The translations under genes were made by a program, and so were the position numbers. From Hyaloraphidium curvatum (taxonomy: Eukaryota; Monoblepharomycota; Hyaloraphidiomycetes; Hyaloraphidiales; Hyaloraphidiaceae), in assembly GCA_025558095.1 (NCBI GenBank), contig JAIVFI010000041.1, positions 62,001 through 126,000 on the forward strand: a stretch of DNA of 64,000 nt. Direction: 5' to 3'. Shown here piece by piece: positions 19,349-33,887 of this stretch (position 1 is the first letter of the stretch; the number at the start of each line of letters is the position of its first letter). The notes under the pieces are model-generated. The model was not told where the DNA came from and ran no database searches. It saw nothing but the letters and a program-made list of their open reading frames with translations.

Positions 19349-20815
19349 TCAGTGGGGGGTGAGGGCCAGGATGGCCTGTCCCATTGCGATCAGCGCCGAC
19401 AGCCCGAGGCCGACGCCGAGCGCGATCACGATGATGCTCTTGCGGCCGAGGAGGGCGATGGCGCGCCGGGTTCCCCAGTAGGCCGCGATCGCGGAGAGCA
19501 CCATGAAACTGCGGGGCCGGCGATCAGCAACCGGCATGACGACTCGAGCAGCCGCGAAGTTCGCGCGACCCACGTTGAGAGAAAGAGGACCGATCCCCAC
19601 GCGAGCTTGCCGCGGACGGCGTACTGCACCGTGCTCGCCCCGCTCGTCAGCAGCACGAGCATGCTCGAGAGCGCGGTCGTCTTTAGCGGATCGGGATGCG
19701 GGCCGCCCAGCTCGAGCAGCAGCGGCCCGAAGAAGATGCCGCCGCCGACGCCCAGCGCGCTGGCGCCGATGCCGGCGCCGAGGCTGGCCAGGATGGTGAT
19801 CCAGCACCGCCTGCTGGTCCACAGCGGCTCGCTGCGCTCGCGCTCGCGGCGGAGCACGACAAAGAGCACGGCGGCGGTGATGCACATCGATGTCGGGAGG
19901 GGTATCAGGCTGACGAGCCGCGAGGCGGCCGAGCCGGGGGTGATGAAGGATTTGGCGATGCTCGAGGCGAGCACCGAAGCGAATGTCACGAACAGGGCGA
20001 ATAAGTAGGGGCCGTCGTAGGCCAGAGGGTCCCGGATATCGAAAAGCTCCGCCTCTCCGTCCTCCTGCTGCTCTTCCTCCGTCGGTGCACCAGGGGCAGC
20101 GCCTGCGGGGTCCTTGGATCCCGCGCCGCCTTCCGGTGCCCCGTTCATCGACGGGCGGTTCGACTCGTCCAACAAAGTCTGGTCGTCGTCCAGCAGGAAG
20201 GCCTCCAGGGCCAGCGAGTCCCGCTGCGTCGGGTCGGAGCCCGGGACCGGCTTCCAGGCCCGCGCGGTCTCGCCGTGCCACATGTCGACGGCCTTTGCCA
20301 GCGTCCGCCAGGTGGAAAAGGCCAGTACGGCCGACAGCAGGATGAGGAGGAGCCAGGGGGGCGAGACGACGTTGAAGTAGACCCCTGTGGTCCGCTCGCC
20401 CAGTCAGGTTCCGCGGGGCGGAGTCCCGGTCGCGGCTCCACCCACCGATCACCGTGCCGGCCAGACAGGCGGGCTGCATCAGCGCGGCGGCCTCGAAGTC
20501 GACGAGGTGCCAGTTTGAGTAGAGCAGCACCGAGTTGGAGGCGAAGATGAGCGCGGAGCTCAAGGGGACGGCGTCGTGCGCGGTGCGGGTCATTGCCAGG
20601 ATCAGGACGAAGAAGCCGCCGCCGCCGATGCCGCCGACGACGCTGAGGGCGTTTGCGAGCACCAGCAGCACGACGGTGAGCGCGGCGGCGGCGGGGGACG
20701 GGCCGCCCGGGTCAGCTGGAGCCGCGCCGCCATCGCCTTGCAGCGCGGAGGCGAGCGCCGATGCGGTTGCGGCGAGCAGCGCCGAGGTCGTCGGCGTCGC
20801 CCACGTCGCCGCCAT
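19349..20815 (-). CDS. TauE/SafE-family permease
   Basis: Exons 20446-20815, 19574-20384 and 19349-19508 give 446 residues; introns are 61 and 65 nt. Two homologous four-helix halves are visible. The first has NALSVVGGIGGGGFFVLIL and LSSALIFASN; the second has LGAGIGASALGVGGGIFFGP and TTALSSMLVLLTSGASTVQY, with the Gly-rich motif of TauE/SafE (DUF81) transporters repeated in each. A long acidic, Gln/Glu-rich loop (about residues 195-270) joins them. Family members move sulfite, sulfonates or other organic anions across the membrane. Substrate cannot be told. Convergent with ALG13 (56-bp gap), divergent from GH92 (170-bp gap). Confidence 0.85.
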   Translation of the reverse strand: MAATWATPTTSALLAATASALASALQGDGGAAPADPGGPSPAAAALTVVLLVLANALSVVGGIGGGGFFVLILAMTRTAHDAVPLSSALIFASNSVLLYSNWHLVDFEAAALMQPACLAGTVIGGWSRDRDSAPRNLTGRADHRGLLQRRLAPLAPPHPAVGRTGLFHLADAGKGRRHVARRDRAGLEAGPGLRPDAAGLAGPGGLPAGRRPDFVGRVEPPVDERGTGRRRGIQGPRRRCPWCTDGGRAAGGRRGGAFRYPGPSGLRRPLLIRPVRDIRFGARLEHRQILHHPRLGRLAARQPDTPPDIDVHHRRRALCRAPPRARAQRAAVDQQAVLDHHPGQPRRRHRRQRAGRRRRHLLRAAAARAGRPASRSAKDDRALEHARAADERGEHGAVRRPRQARVGIGPLSLNVGRANFAAARVVMPVADRRPRSFMVLSAIAAYWGTRRAIALLGRKSIIVIALGVGLGLSALIAMGQAILALTPH

Positions 20816-20985
20816 CGGCCGCCGGAGTCAGGCCATCGGGGTGTTGCGTGTGCTGCGGAGGGACGCTGATGGTGACTCGCGCGGGCGCCCCTCCTCGCGT
20901 CCTCGGCCAACCCACACGCGGGCCCGAGTGCGGCAGCCACACGCGTCGCAGCCGTGCTTGGGCGCGACGCGGGTCGCGGTCGGCG

Positions 20986-23900
20986 ATGGCGTTCGTCCGC
21001 TGCCGGCGGGTCGCGGGGCGCGCCTTCTCTCGCGTCGTCCGCTGGGGGCTCCCGCTCGCCCTGCTGGTCGCCGTCCTGGCAAACGGCGCCGGTTTTCGGT
21101 CCTCGGCACGCGTCACAGCTCCCATCGCGCCGCCCTCCCGCATGGACGCCGAGGACGCGCCCACCGCGATCCCGCCCGCGCTCCCGCCGCCCCCCCGTCG
21201 CTCGCGGCCCCAGGCGCGGTGGCGGGACGCGGAGCCCGCGGACGGCGGGAGCGTCGAGCAGAAGCCCGCGTCGGAACAGCGTGCCGTTCCGCGGGATGCC
21301 GCGGCGGACGACGCGCCTCCCGCCCCACGGACACGAAAGGCGGCGCGGCAGAAGCCCGCACCCGACGCGCCCGCGCCGAAAAAGGACGCGCAGTGGACCG
21401 TCCGGACAAAGCCCGGGACCTGGAGGGACGTGGACCCCATGATCGGCACCGGCGCGCAGGGGAACGTCTGGGTCGGCGCGGGCTCGCCGCACGGCATGGT
21501 CAAGCTGGCCGTGGACTCGCGCCAGTCCCGCCCGGGCTACTCGGCCTGGAAGCCCATAACGGGCGCCAGCTTCGTGCACGTGTCGGGCACGGGCGGGCCC
21601 GAGTCGTACCAGGTGCCGACAGTCTTCCCGATGATCACCTCGGGCGCCGCGGCCAGGCCGGGCAACGCCACCGGGCCCCCGTGGTTCGCCGAGCTCCGCG
21701 AGCGGCACGCGGGCATCTTCAAGCCGACGTACCGCCCGCCGCCGCCGGCCCCGGGTTTCGCCCTCCCCAACGCTCCGCCGGAGTCGGCCAACAAGCCTCC
21801 TCCGGACGAGGGCATGGCCTGCTGCACAAAGATCTCGCTGTGGAGCGGCCGGCGCGACGAGGTGACCTCCGTGGGCTACTATGCCGCGACGCTGGAGGAG
21901 AACGACGTGCACGTGGAGCTGGCCGCGAGCGGCAAGGTCGGGATCCAGCGGTGGACCTACGTCGGCGGAGGCCCGCGCGCCGAAAAGTGGCTCACGGCCG
22001 TCATCGACGTGTCCAAGCACGCCTCCGATCCGAACAATTTTGTCAACGGCACGCTGCGGCTGGTGGCAAGGATGGACGACCGTGGCCGCAAGGTGCTGCG
22101 GTTCTCGGGCGGCGGGACCTACGTCGACGGCTGGAGCCAGGGGCTCGGGACGGCGGGCGCCCCGCACGGGCAGTACGACGTATTTTTCTGCGGCGAGACG
22201 GACGCTTTCCCGGCCTCGGTCGGGTTCTGGGACGGCAGGGTGATCGTGACGGACCACTCGAGGGCAAAGAGTGAGGTGCCCCGGGATGCCAGGGGCGGCG
22301 AGGAGGTGCTCATGCGCATGGCGCGCAAGCGCACTGATTTCGGGCTGCTCCTTTCCTTTCCCGTATCGGCGCTGCCGGAACGGCAGCCCATGGAGCCCGC
22401 CTCGGTCCGAGCCGGCCCCTCGTTGGAGCTGCGGATGGGGCTTTCGGGCAAGTCCGAGGCCGTCGCGTGCCGGAACTTTGACGAATCGCCGTTCCGCGAT
22501 CCCAGGTCCCGCGATGGGACCTTGGAAGCCGCGGTGGCCTCGACGAGGGCCGAGTGGGACGAGGTGCTGTTGTCGATCGAGGTGGACGACAAGGCGCCGG
22601 CGCCGCTGCGGACGCAGTTCTACTCGGCGCTGTACCGCGCGTTCCTGATGCCGACCAACTACACCGGTGACGAGCCGGCGCGCTGGGGCGTGCCCGCTGG
22701 CGACGTCCTGGATTACTTCACCGACTTTTACACCCTCTGGGACATCTTCCGGACCCAGCTGCCCTTGATCACCCTCCTGAGGCCGGCAACGGGCAGCGCC
22801 CTCGTGCGCACGCTGATCAGCATCTGGCAGGCCGAGGGCTACATGCCGGATTCGCGAGGTGCTCCGATCGTCGCCGTCTCCAGCTGCCGCTGAACCGTTT
22901 GTCCCGCCCCAGTCGGTGCCTGGAACGGCATCACCCAGCTCGGGTCCAACGGCGACTGCGTGCTGGCGGACGCCATCGCCAAGGGGCTCGACCTGACCCC
23001 AGGCGAACTCAAGCTGGCGCTCGAGGCCGCCAAGAAGGACGCCGAGGTCGAGCCGAACAACTGGTTCCTCATGGGGAGGGGGCAGCTGAAGGAATGGAAG
23101 GAGCTGGGCTACATTCCCGCGGCGAACATGGCCCCGTGGGTGGCTCCTCGCCCCGCTCATTTGTCGGAACCTCACGGACCCGGTTATCGGCAGGCACCTG
23201 GCGCGATCTGCCGCGCGCACCCTCGAGTACTCGTACAACGACTTTTGCGTCGCAAAGATCGCCGAGGCTGCCGGGCGGAAGGAGGACGCGGCAAAGTACC
23301 TCAAGCGCTCGAGGAACTGGCGCAATCTGTGGTGGGTGCCACGTGCAAGATGGAGTGACCCCGACAAACGCCGATGCTTTAGGAATTCGGAGATCACGAG
23401 CCACGGGAGCACGGGGTTCGTCATGGCAAAGACTGCCGACGGGAACTGGGCGCCCGGCAAGTGGACCGACCCGACCTACTGCGCTCCAGGTGAGGCGAGA
23501 CGGATAACAATGCCGACATGCCGTTGAACGACATTCGGCGCAGGCACCAAACTGTACGACACGTGCTACCTGTGGAGGTCCCCGTTCTACGAGTCTTCGA
23601 GCTGGACGTACAGCTTCTACGCACCGCACGACATGGGCAAGCTCGTGGAGCTTGCGGGCGGTCGCGAGGCTTTTGTCAAGAGGCTTGACACCTTCTTCTT
23701 TGGCAACGAGACCAAGCTCTACGACCCTTCCAACGAACCTTCTTTCCTCATTCCGTTCGGCTACATCTACGCCGGCAGGTTCGTTATCCTCCCGCTGCCG
23801 TTTGTGGAGTGTGATCGCCAATTTGCGTGCAACAGACCGGACAAGACAGTGGACATCGTCCGCACGATCGTTCGGGATCACTTCAGGGCGACCCCGGACG

Positions 23901-24295
23901 GCCTGCCGGGCAACGACGATGCCGGCGCAATGTCTGCGTGGCTCATCTTTGCGCTTCTCGGCTTCTACCCCGTGGCTGGCCAGGACGTGTACCTTGTCGC
24001 GGCGCCGTTCTTCCGGGCGTCCGTGCTCCGATCGCGGGACGGAGACACGACCCGGGAGTTCAAGATCGCGGCGTACCGGCTTTCCGCCAGGAACCGCTAT
24101 GTCTCGAGTGCGCGTCTGAATGGCCGCAAGATCACCCGCAGCTGGTTCCGGCATTCGGAGATCTGGGGTCAGCGAGGGTCGGCGGGGGAAGGCGGGGACG
24201 GAAGGGCAACTGCGTTGCTGGAGCTCTGGATGACGGACCGTCCCACTGCATTCGGGACCCGGGACATCGACCTGCCGCCGAGCCTCCCCGACTGA
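20986..24295 (+). CDS. Glycoside hydrolase family 92 alpha-mannosidase, membrane-anchored
   Basis: Six exons (20986-22858, 22913-23135, 23194-23331, 23383-23489, 23544-23778, 23836-24295) give 1,011 residues; introns 51-58 nt. A basic stretch and one helix (WGLPLALLVAVLANGAGF) at residues 25-45 suggest a type II membrane or secreted protein. A disordered Pro/Ala-rich linker to about residue 140 leads into GH92: DPMIGTGAQGNVWVGAGSPH, DFYTLWDIFRTQLPL, YMPDSR, GSNGDCVLADAIAKG, SRTLEY-like SAARTLEYSYNDF, FYAPHDMGKLVELAGG and GNDDAGAMSAWLIFALLGFY, which carries the Asp pair used in Ca2+-dependent inverting mannosidases. It would trim alpha-linked mannose from N-glycans or mannans in the secretory path or outside the cell. 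Confidence 0.92.
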
Positions 24296-24401
24296 TGTAG
24301 CGGCAATGTGTATGAGTGTTCCGCCTACATAACAAAATGACAATCGGACCACCAGCTCAATTCTGTCTAATGTACAGCGGCCCCAAGACGCAGAAAGAGA
24401 A

Positions 24402-25662
<1,261 letters not shown>

Positions 25663-26203
25663 GTCTTGCGAGGCAGTGCCGCGATGCGGGCGCAGTGCGG
25701 ACGCGGTCACCTGGCACACCCGTCGACCCCGTTCGCCGCTTCACCATACTGTACACTCCGAAACCCAACACGCGCTTCGCCATCCTAATTCTTTCCCTGA
25801 CCCTCTGGTAGCTTAAGCCTCCGTCTAATCCTTTCCAGCCCAAAACCCCCCTACGGTGTAGATTGGACACCAAATGGACAACGATCGGAGGCGTGCCCGG
25901 CCGAGTCCAAACGTAAAGCGATTTTGCAGCCTGCCATTACTCCATTGCTTGTTCCTGTAAGTTCCTGTAACTCAAGATATATATCGCACTCCTGGTGGTG
26001 GGCGGGGCCTCATCCTGCGTGGCGATCGGTTTCGCTGTGCACGTCGCCGAGTCAGCTCATCTGCTTACGACACACCACCATTGGCGTTGGGGCGACAGTC
26101 CGCATTGTAGCGGCAGTTGGCCCGTAGGGAGCCGAGCGAGCCTCGCGGGCCGGTCCCGCCATCGGGGCACGTCCCTTCTCCCTCCCCGTCGCCTCTGCCG
26201 GAC
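25663..26203. promoter_or_regulatory. Divergent promoter region of RAB5 and the flippase kinase
   Basis: 541 bp between divergent starts. It has a tandem 10-mer GTTCCTGTAA at 25951-25960 and 25961-25970, followed by the palindrome GATATATATC at 25976-25985, an AT-rich island in GC-rich DNA that could serve as a TATA-like element for the kinase about 220 bp downstream. Confidence 0.4.
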
Positions 26204-28733
<2,530 letters not shown>

Positions 28734-28954
28734 GCTCAGAGCAGTGATTTGTATAGGAATTGATGTTTGCCATTGTCCTGAACGCTCTACGTGTGATGGG
28801 AGACGAAGAAGAGACGCCACAGACGCCACAGAGCTCAACAAGCAATCAACGCGTCAAGTTCCCTCCTGCCTTCTCCCTCTCCTCCCTCCGCCTCTCAAAT
28901 CCGAAATCCTCGTCTGCGCCTTCCCCCGCAGACCTTCCCTTCCTTTCGGGCCGG

Positions 28955-30379
28955 ATGTCCGCGGCTCAGTCGAATCTCGCGCGCTTGACGGGGATTGACG
29001 TTGCCGGGGACTTCAACTCTACGGCCGCTGAAGCGACCAAGCCCAGCGATGCGGGCCCTTCCGAGGCTGCTGAGCAGAAGAAGAGCCGCCGCGAGCCATG
29101 GGAGGACGAGACCCTCACCCTTCGGATGTTGGTGACACACCCGACTGCGGCGGGCGCCATCATCGGCAAGGCCGGCGGTGTCATCTCGTCGGTCCGGGAC
29201 GACTGTGGGGTGAAGGCGGGAGTGAGCAAGGCGATCCCGGGGGTTGTGGATCGCATTCTCACCGTGTCGGGCCACGTCGACGGGGTGGCCAAGGTACGCG
29301 TGCTCCGAAGGTCGCTCATTCGCCGCCCACCTGACGTCGAAACAAAGGCTTACGGTATCTTCGCGGCCAATCTTCTTGAGAATCAGAACCAGCTGGCGGA
29401 CCAAAACGGCGAGGCCCACACCAACACGGTCACCATGCGGTTGCTCGTGGGGCACTCTCTCATGGGATCTGTCATAGGTTCGCATCGAAGCGACTGAGGG
29501 ATGGTCAGGCAGTGTCCTGAGTCCCACCTGTTGTTGCAGGCAAGGGGGGTTCAAAGATCAAGGAGATTCAGGAGAAGTCCGGGGCGAGACTTGTGGCTGG
29601 GAAGGACATGCTTCCTCAATCCACGGAGAGGTTTGGGCCGGTGAATGTTCTTCCTCTTTTGGAGCTCATGTCTTTGGCAGGACAATCGACGTCACGGGAT
29701 CTCCTTCCCCTCAGATTCCCGCTGCCGTGAAGCTCATCCTTCAGGTGAGCAGCACCATTGCAATCGCGGGACACAGCTCATTCTCTTTCGACACAGGCCA
29801 TTCTCGACGATCTGCGGCGTGGTGGGCGAGAGAGATGGATGGTCGTGCAAGGCGGGCTCGTCCTCTACCAACCGGGTGGCCGCGCATCTTTGCCCGGCGA
29901 AGGCCGGACGGAACGTCGTGACTCAGGGGGCGTCAGCGGTGGGCAAGCCGGCAACGAAGGTCGCCGCAGGAGTGACTACGCGGACCGGGACCGGCGGGCT
30001 GCCAACGAGGGCCAGCAGTCTCGCTCACAGGGGGGGAAGGCATCGGAGGTCGATGTGGACGCCGATGAGCAGGTGCAGACCCTCACTGTTCCTAGCGATC
30101 TCGTGGGCTGCATCATAGGACGGGGTGCGCGGATCGCTGTGCCAGCATAGCCGATTCTCACACGTTGCTTTAGGTGGGGTCCAGATTGCCGGCATCAGGC
30201 GTGAGTCACAGGCACGCATTACCATCTCGCGAGAGCCTGTGGGGAGCGCACGTGAGCGCCTTTTCACGATCTCGGGAACCGCTGCGGCCAACACCAAGGC
30301 ATTGGAGCTGATTTACAAGGTGCTGGAGAGCGAAAAGGGGCGCCGGGAGCAGGAGGCCCAAGGTGCCGCCGAGATGTGA
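28955..30379 (+). CDS. Three-KH-domain RNA-binding protein (HEK2/PBP2/PCBP type)
   Basis: Six exons (28955-29293, 29348-29477, 29540-29630, 29681-29744, 29797-30124, 30174-30379) give 385 residues. KH1 has TAAGAIIGKAGGVISSVRDD, KH2 is split by an intron between GSVIG and KGGSKIKEIQEKSGA, and KH3 between CIIGRG and GVQIAGIRRES; all three carry the GxxG loop that binds single-stranded C-rich RNA. The pattern of two close KH domains, a charged linker, then KH3 is the poly(C)-binding protein layout, known in fungi as HEK2/PBP2 (mRNA localisation, telomeres). An in-frame upstream ATG at 28796 would add 53 Ser/Pro-rich residues, but that stretch looks like a CT-rich leader. The 3' part is duplicated in inverted form at 46354-46871. 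Confidence 0.88.
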
Positions 30380-30537
30380 TGATCTGTTTTGCATGCGCCA
30401 TTACACTGCAAAGCACTGGAAATCATTGCCTGCCAGGACCCAGGCCTTTGTGGCCATCACGTCCCGATCATGGCCCACGGCTGGGCACGGTGATGAGCAG
30501 GTAGAGCAGCAGGGGAGGATTGTCAGCCTGCTTGCTG

Positions 30538-30850
30538 ACTCTGTCCTTTGCAGATGCAGCACAACTTGATCGCAAAGTTGGTGAAGGATATCAAGGTCCA
30601 GCTGAATTTTATCTGTCTGCATATGTCAGTGCTTATTGGCTGCCTTGAGCTAGAGGTCAGGACTCATCCCAGGCTGCTCCCTGATGTTGCTGAGCCAGAG
30701 TCCGTAGGCAGCGTTCATCTTTGCCTCCCTGCCATGCACGCATATGCCATGCACGTGATCCTTGCTCCGTCCGGGTTTAGTCCGGTTGATGTGAGCTGGT
30801 ACCCCAGAAGCTTGAAGCTGTCGACCCTCTTCAGCTCCTGGCATGGCCCC
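30538..30850. mobile_element. Two LINE reverse-transcriptase fragments in opposite orientation
   Basis: About 30538-30652 matches, on the plus strand, the LINE segment following the FADD motif (compare TLIAKLVKDIKVQL with TLISKTVKDAKMQL). About 30653-30850 matches, on the minus strand, the next LINE segment (KRVDSFKLLGYQLTSTG and AYGLWLSNIREQPGMSPDL). The abrupt switch of strand lies at about 30652. Both are decayed by frameshifts. Confidence 0.65.
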
Positions 30851-32198
30851 TGTACAGTGTTGTAATGGACAACTGGTCCGGCCTCCAGCCGGAGTGGACG
30901 GAAGGATGCGTGACCCCTGTGTGTGGGGAATTCCGTCACGTTGTGATTGGAGTTGGGGCCGCTTCTCTAAGTTGCTGCCAGCCTAACAACCTCGTCACAA
31001 CACTCCCCCCGAAGCGGGACCAACTCCTCCCCCCAACCTCTTTAGAGGTTTGAGCACCAAGCAGCGTGGCAAACCTGACCAAATCCACTGCTGCTGTTGT
31101 CTTTGTCCAGAGCGCCGCGGTTTTGCACATCGGGCACAACACTCTATAGTGCAGTCCGTTCATCCCCGTGCATACTCCCCCTGCGGCAAGAACATGGTGG
31201 TATCCAGAACTCCCAGATCTGTTTGCTCTTTCGGCTGAGCCTTTGTCATGATGTCCGCAAGTTGTTTCCCGGATTCAATGTCCTGAACCAAGATTGTTCG
31301 AAGTTCCTGTTGTTGTCGAGTCAAATGGTATCGAATTGCAATGTGTTTGGTGTGCTCATGGTGAACAGGCAGGATTGTAAACCAAGTCCTGTGCCGAAGC
31401 ATTGTCTTCGTGGATGATGGTGGGGCCTGGCATCGGAAACCCCAGTCTTCAAAAGGGGTGCGCAAGTACATCACATCTCTCGTGGCTTGTGCCAGGGCAA
31501 TGTACTCTGCTTTGGTAGTGGATTGAGCCACAAGGCTTTGGAGTTTTGACTTGAAGGAGAGCGGAGCTCCACATGCCATGATGACAACGTCTGTGGTGGC
31601 ATGGATCTGGCAGTGTCCAGATCACCTGCAAAACCCGCATCTGCAAAAGCTTCCAGCACCAATGGTTTGTTGCCATCAAACACGAGTCCAAATGCCCGGG
31701 TCTGACTCAAGTATGTAGCGCAGGATTCTCTTGAGAGCCGCAATGTGCTCCTTTCCATAGTTCTGCAGGTACCTGCTGAGGTAGATGACAGCATATGCCA
31801 TGTCAGGCCTGGTGCAAAGAGCTAGGAAAAGCAAGAAGCCAATGCATCCAGAGTAGCATAGTTGAACGATGCCATGACCTCCGGATCTGCAATGTCTGGC
31901 TTCCTAAATCCCTCGGAAGGGAGCAATGGTGACGGAGCATCCTTCAAAGAAATGGGAGTGGCAAACTTCTGGTTCTAGGTGAGATCGCCGGCAGCAAACT
32001 GCACTGCTTGCGTGGTGTTGGTAATGTACTTCTCCAGAATCCTCTCTGCAAAGACTGTTTGCCTCAAGATGATTCTTTTGTTGGGTCTGCCACGGATGAC
32101 TTCCACACCGTCGTAGAGCTGCACTTCACCAAGAAAGCGTGATAAATATCCGGTCCTCAATCAATGCAATGCACTCTCTGACGAATTCTGGTGGGTAG

Positions 32199-32415
32199 AT
32201 AGAAATAGAATAGTATTGGTGACCCGGACCTGCCCCTGGCTTGGCCGCTGTTACACCATGGAGTTTGCTGCTAATTGCAAAGTTCATCGTCGTCGTGTGT
32301 CTTTTTCATTTTCCCAGTTTTCCTTTCCTTCATGGACTTTGAGATGAAGCTGGCAATGGAGTTGAGGGCCTTCTCCTTCTGCCGCCTCGCTTTGATTGTG
32401 GGCTCGAACTCCTTG
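32199..32415 (-). mobile_element. 5'-truncated LINE 3' end nested in the copia element
   Basis: About 215 bp equal to the last coding codons, 3'UTR and tail of the LINE at 33888-36711, on the same strand. It ends in a short A/T-rich tail (reverse complement of ATTCTATTTCTAT) and interrupts the copia reverse-transcriptase region. It carries a 1-nt insertion (CCATGGAG for CCATGAG) relative to the other tails. Confidence 0.75.
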
Positions 32416-33209
32416 GGTGTCCCGTGCTACACACATCCGTCCATGGTCACAAGAAGGATTGCAATCTCTCCTGACTCGCCCTTGCTGATGCGTGCGTACA
32501 TGTTGGGGTCCGTTTTGCAGTTGTGAAAGCCGTCCTCCTTCATGTTGCGCTTCAGCTCACGCTTGGCTGCCTGTTTGAGGCCATAGACCCCCCGCGCGCT
32601 TCAGTTTGAGAACGGGGTCCTTGAGAGACAAGTCCGTCCTTTGCTATTATTGGTAAGTCTCGTGTATCTCAACGTAGAGGTCCTCCTCTTCTGCATGGGA
32701 ATTCAAGAACGCGTTCTTGATGTCCAAATGGTAAAGGGGCCAGTCCATGTGTGCAGCTATGGTACACTGTGATCTGAAGGCTGCATGGGTTGGCATGGCT
32801 GCAAAAGTCTCCCCGTAGGTCCCAGGAGCCTGGCGGTTGTGTTGCCATCAACCACGTGACGTGCCTTGAACCGGTACCGTTTGGTGAGGTCTGGTTGAGT
32901 TTGAGGTCGAACACGTAGTGGGATTTGAGAATTCAGTCCTCCTTGCCACGGGGTCTTTCAACCTCTTCCCAGACTTCTTTGTCATTGAAAGCACCATCCT
33001 CCATTTTAAAAGCCTAATTCCACTTTTCCCATTCTGGCAAAAGCTTTGCCTCGCAATTGATCTTGCTTGGGATTCGAAGCCCATCAATCACGTGCATTGG
33101 CATTCCAAAACCTCCTTGGCTCCCAAATAAACTGTAAAGTCCGTGTGCACTAGTCCATGGATTCCTGCCCTGATTGTAGCTTGCAGTTGTGGGGCTTTCC
33201 ACCATTCCT

Positions 33210-33300
33210 AACTTTGCAATTAGCAGCAAACTCATGGTGTAACAGCGGCCAAGCCAGGGGCAGGTCCGGGTCACCAATACTATTCTTCTTCTATTCTATT
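33210..33300 (+). mobile_element. Solo LINE 3'UTR plus tail
   Basis: Only the terminal ~75 bp of the LINE (from AACTTTGCAATTAGC to GGGTCACCAATAC) followed by a TATTC-type tail. It is on the opposite strand to the flanking copia and is a minimal 5'-truncated insertion. Confidence 0.75.
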
Positions 33301-33887
33301 CCCGGGGAGGCTGCTGTGCCCGAGAGGAATGACACACAGGACGATGACCACGATGACCATGGTGCTGTCCATTCTGCTCTTGCTGTTCTTGCTGCTCAAG
33401 CTGTGGAAGATTTTGCAGGTCTTGCTGCTGATAAAGATCTAGTGGCTCTTGTTCCTCCTCCTCCTGAGGCACTAGATCATCCGTTTGGATGACATCAAGT
33501 AGATTGAACGTTGAAAGAGGCGGCCTTGCCGTGCTGTCGACAGCTTCCTTGCGAGGAAGTGGGTGTAAGGAATGTTAGGAAAGGGTTCTGAGCGCTCATT
33601 TGGCACTATGGTTCGGACCGCTATGACTTTTCCTGAATCAATCAAACGAACCATGTGCATGCCCTTTTGTGTTTTGGAGCTCTCCCCAAGTAGATTGCTC
33701 GCGCAGCACATGGTGCCAAGGTAGTGAGTTCTCTGTCTCGCACTTGGGCCCAGCATTCCATTCCGAATGTATAGAAGTCTTCGACTTTTGTAATTTCTCC
33801 ACTCCACAAAGTCAAAGGAACGGCGTTCTTTCTCCATGATTTGGTGGTTGGCACACAGTTGAGGACGTGAATAGAATAGAATAGAAC

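Larger units (their letters stand above)
31003..33870 (-). mobile_element. Decayed Ty1/copia retrotransposon (left-arm copy)
   Basis: Minus-strand fragments occur in pol order. The integrase C-terminal region is at about 33850-33600 (FYTFGMECWAQVRDRELTTL, IYLGRAPKHKRA). Reverse-transcriptase pieces are at about 32880-32640 (HLDIKNAFLNSH, EEEDLYVEIHE) and 32160-31975 (GEVQLYDGVEVIRGR). RNase H is at 31579-31160 (STTKAEYIALAQATRDVMYL, HTKHIAIRYHLTRQQ, QLADIMTKAQ). A purine run and TGTTGTGACGAGG near 31003 look like a polypurine tract and LTR start. Frameshifts, stops and two nested LINE tails break it. No intact gene remains except the RNase H frame. Confidence 0.75.

Noticed and set aside
20602-23460. 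952-codon open frame antisense to the GH92 gene
   Set aside because: A shadow of GC-rich third positions; the plus strand carries clear GH92 motifs and splice sites.
28796-28954. Upstream start for the KH protein (ATG 28796)
   Set aside because: In frame, but the extra 53 residues are encoded by a CT-rich stretch resembling a leader with an AG acceptor; kept as an alternative only.
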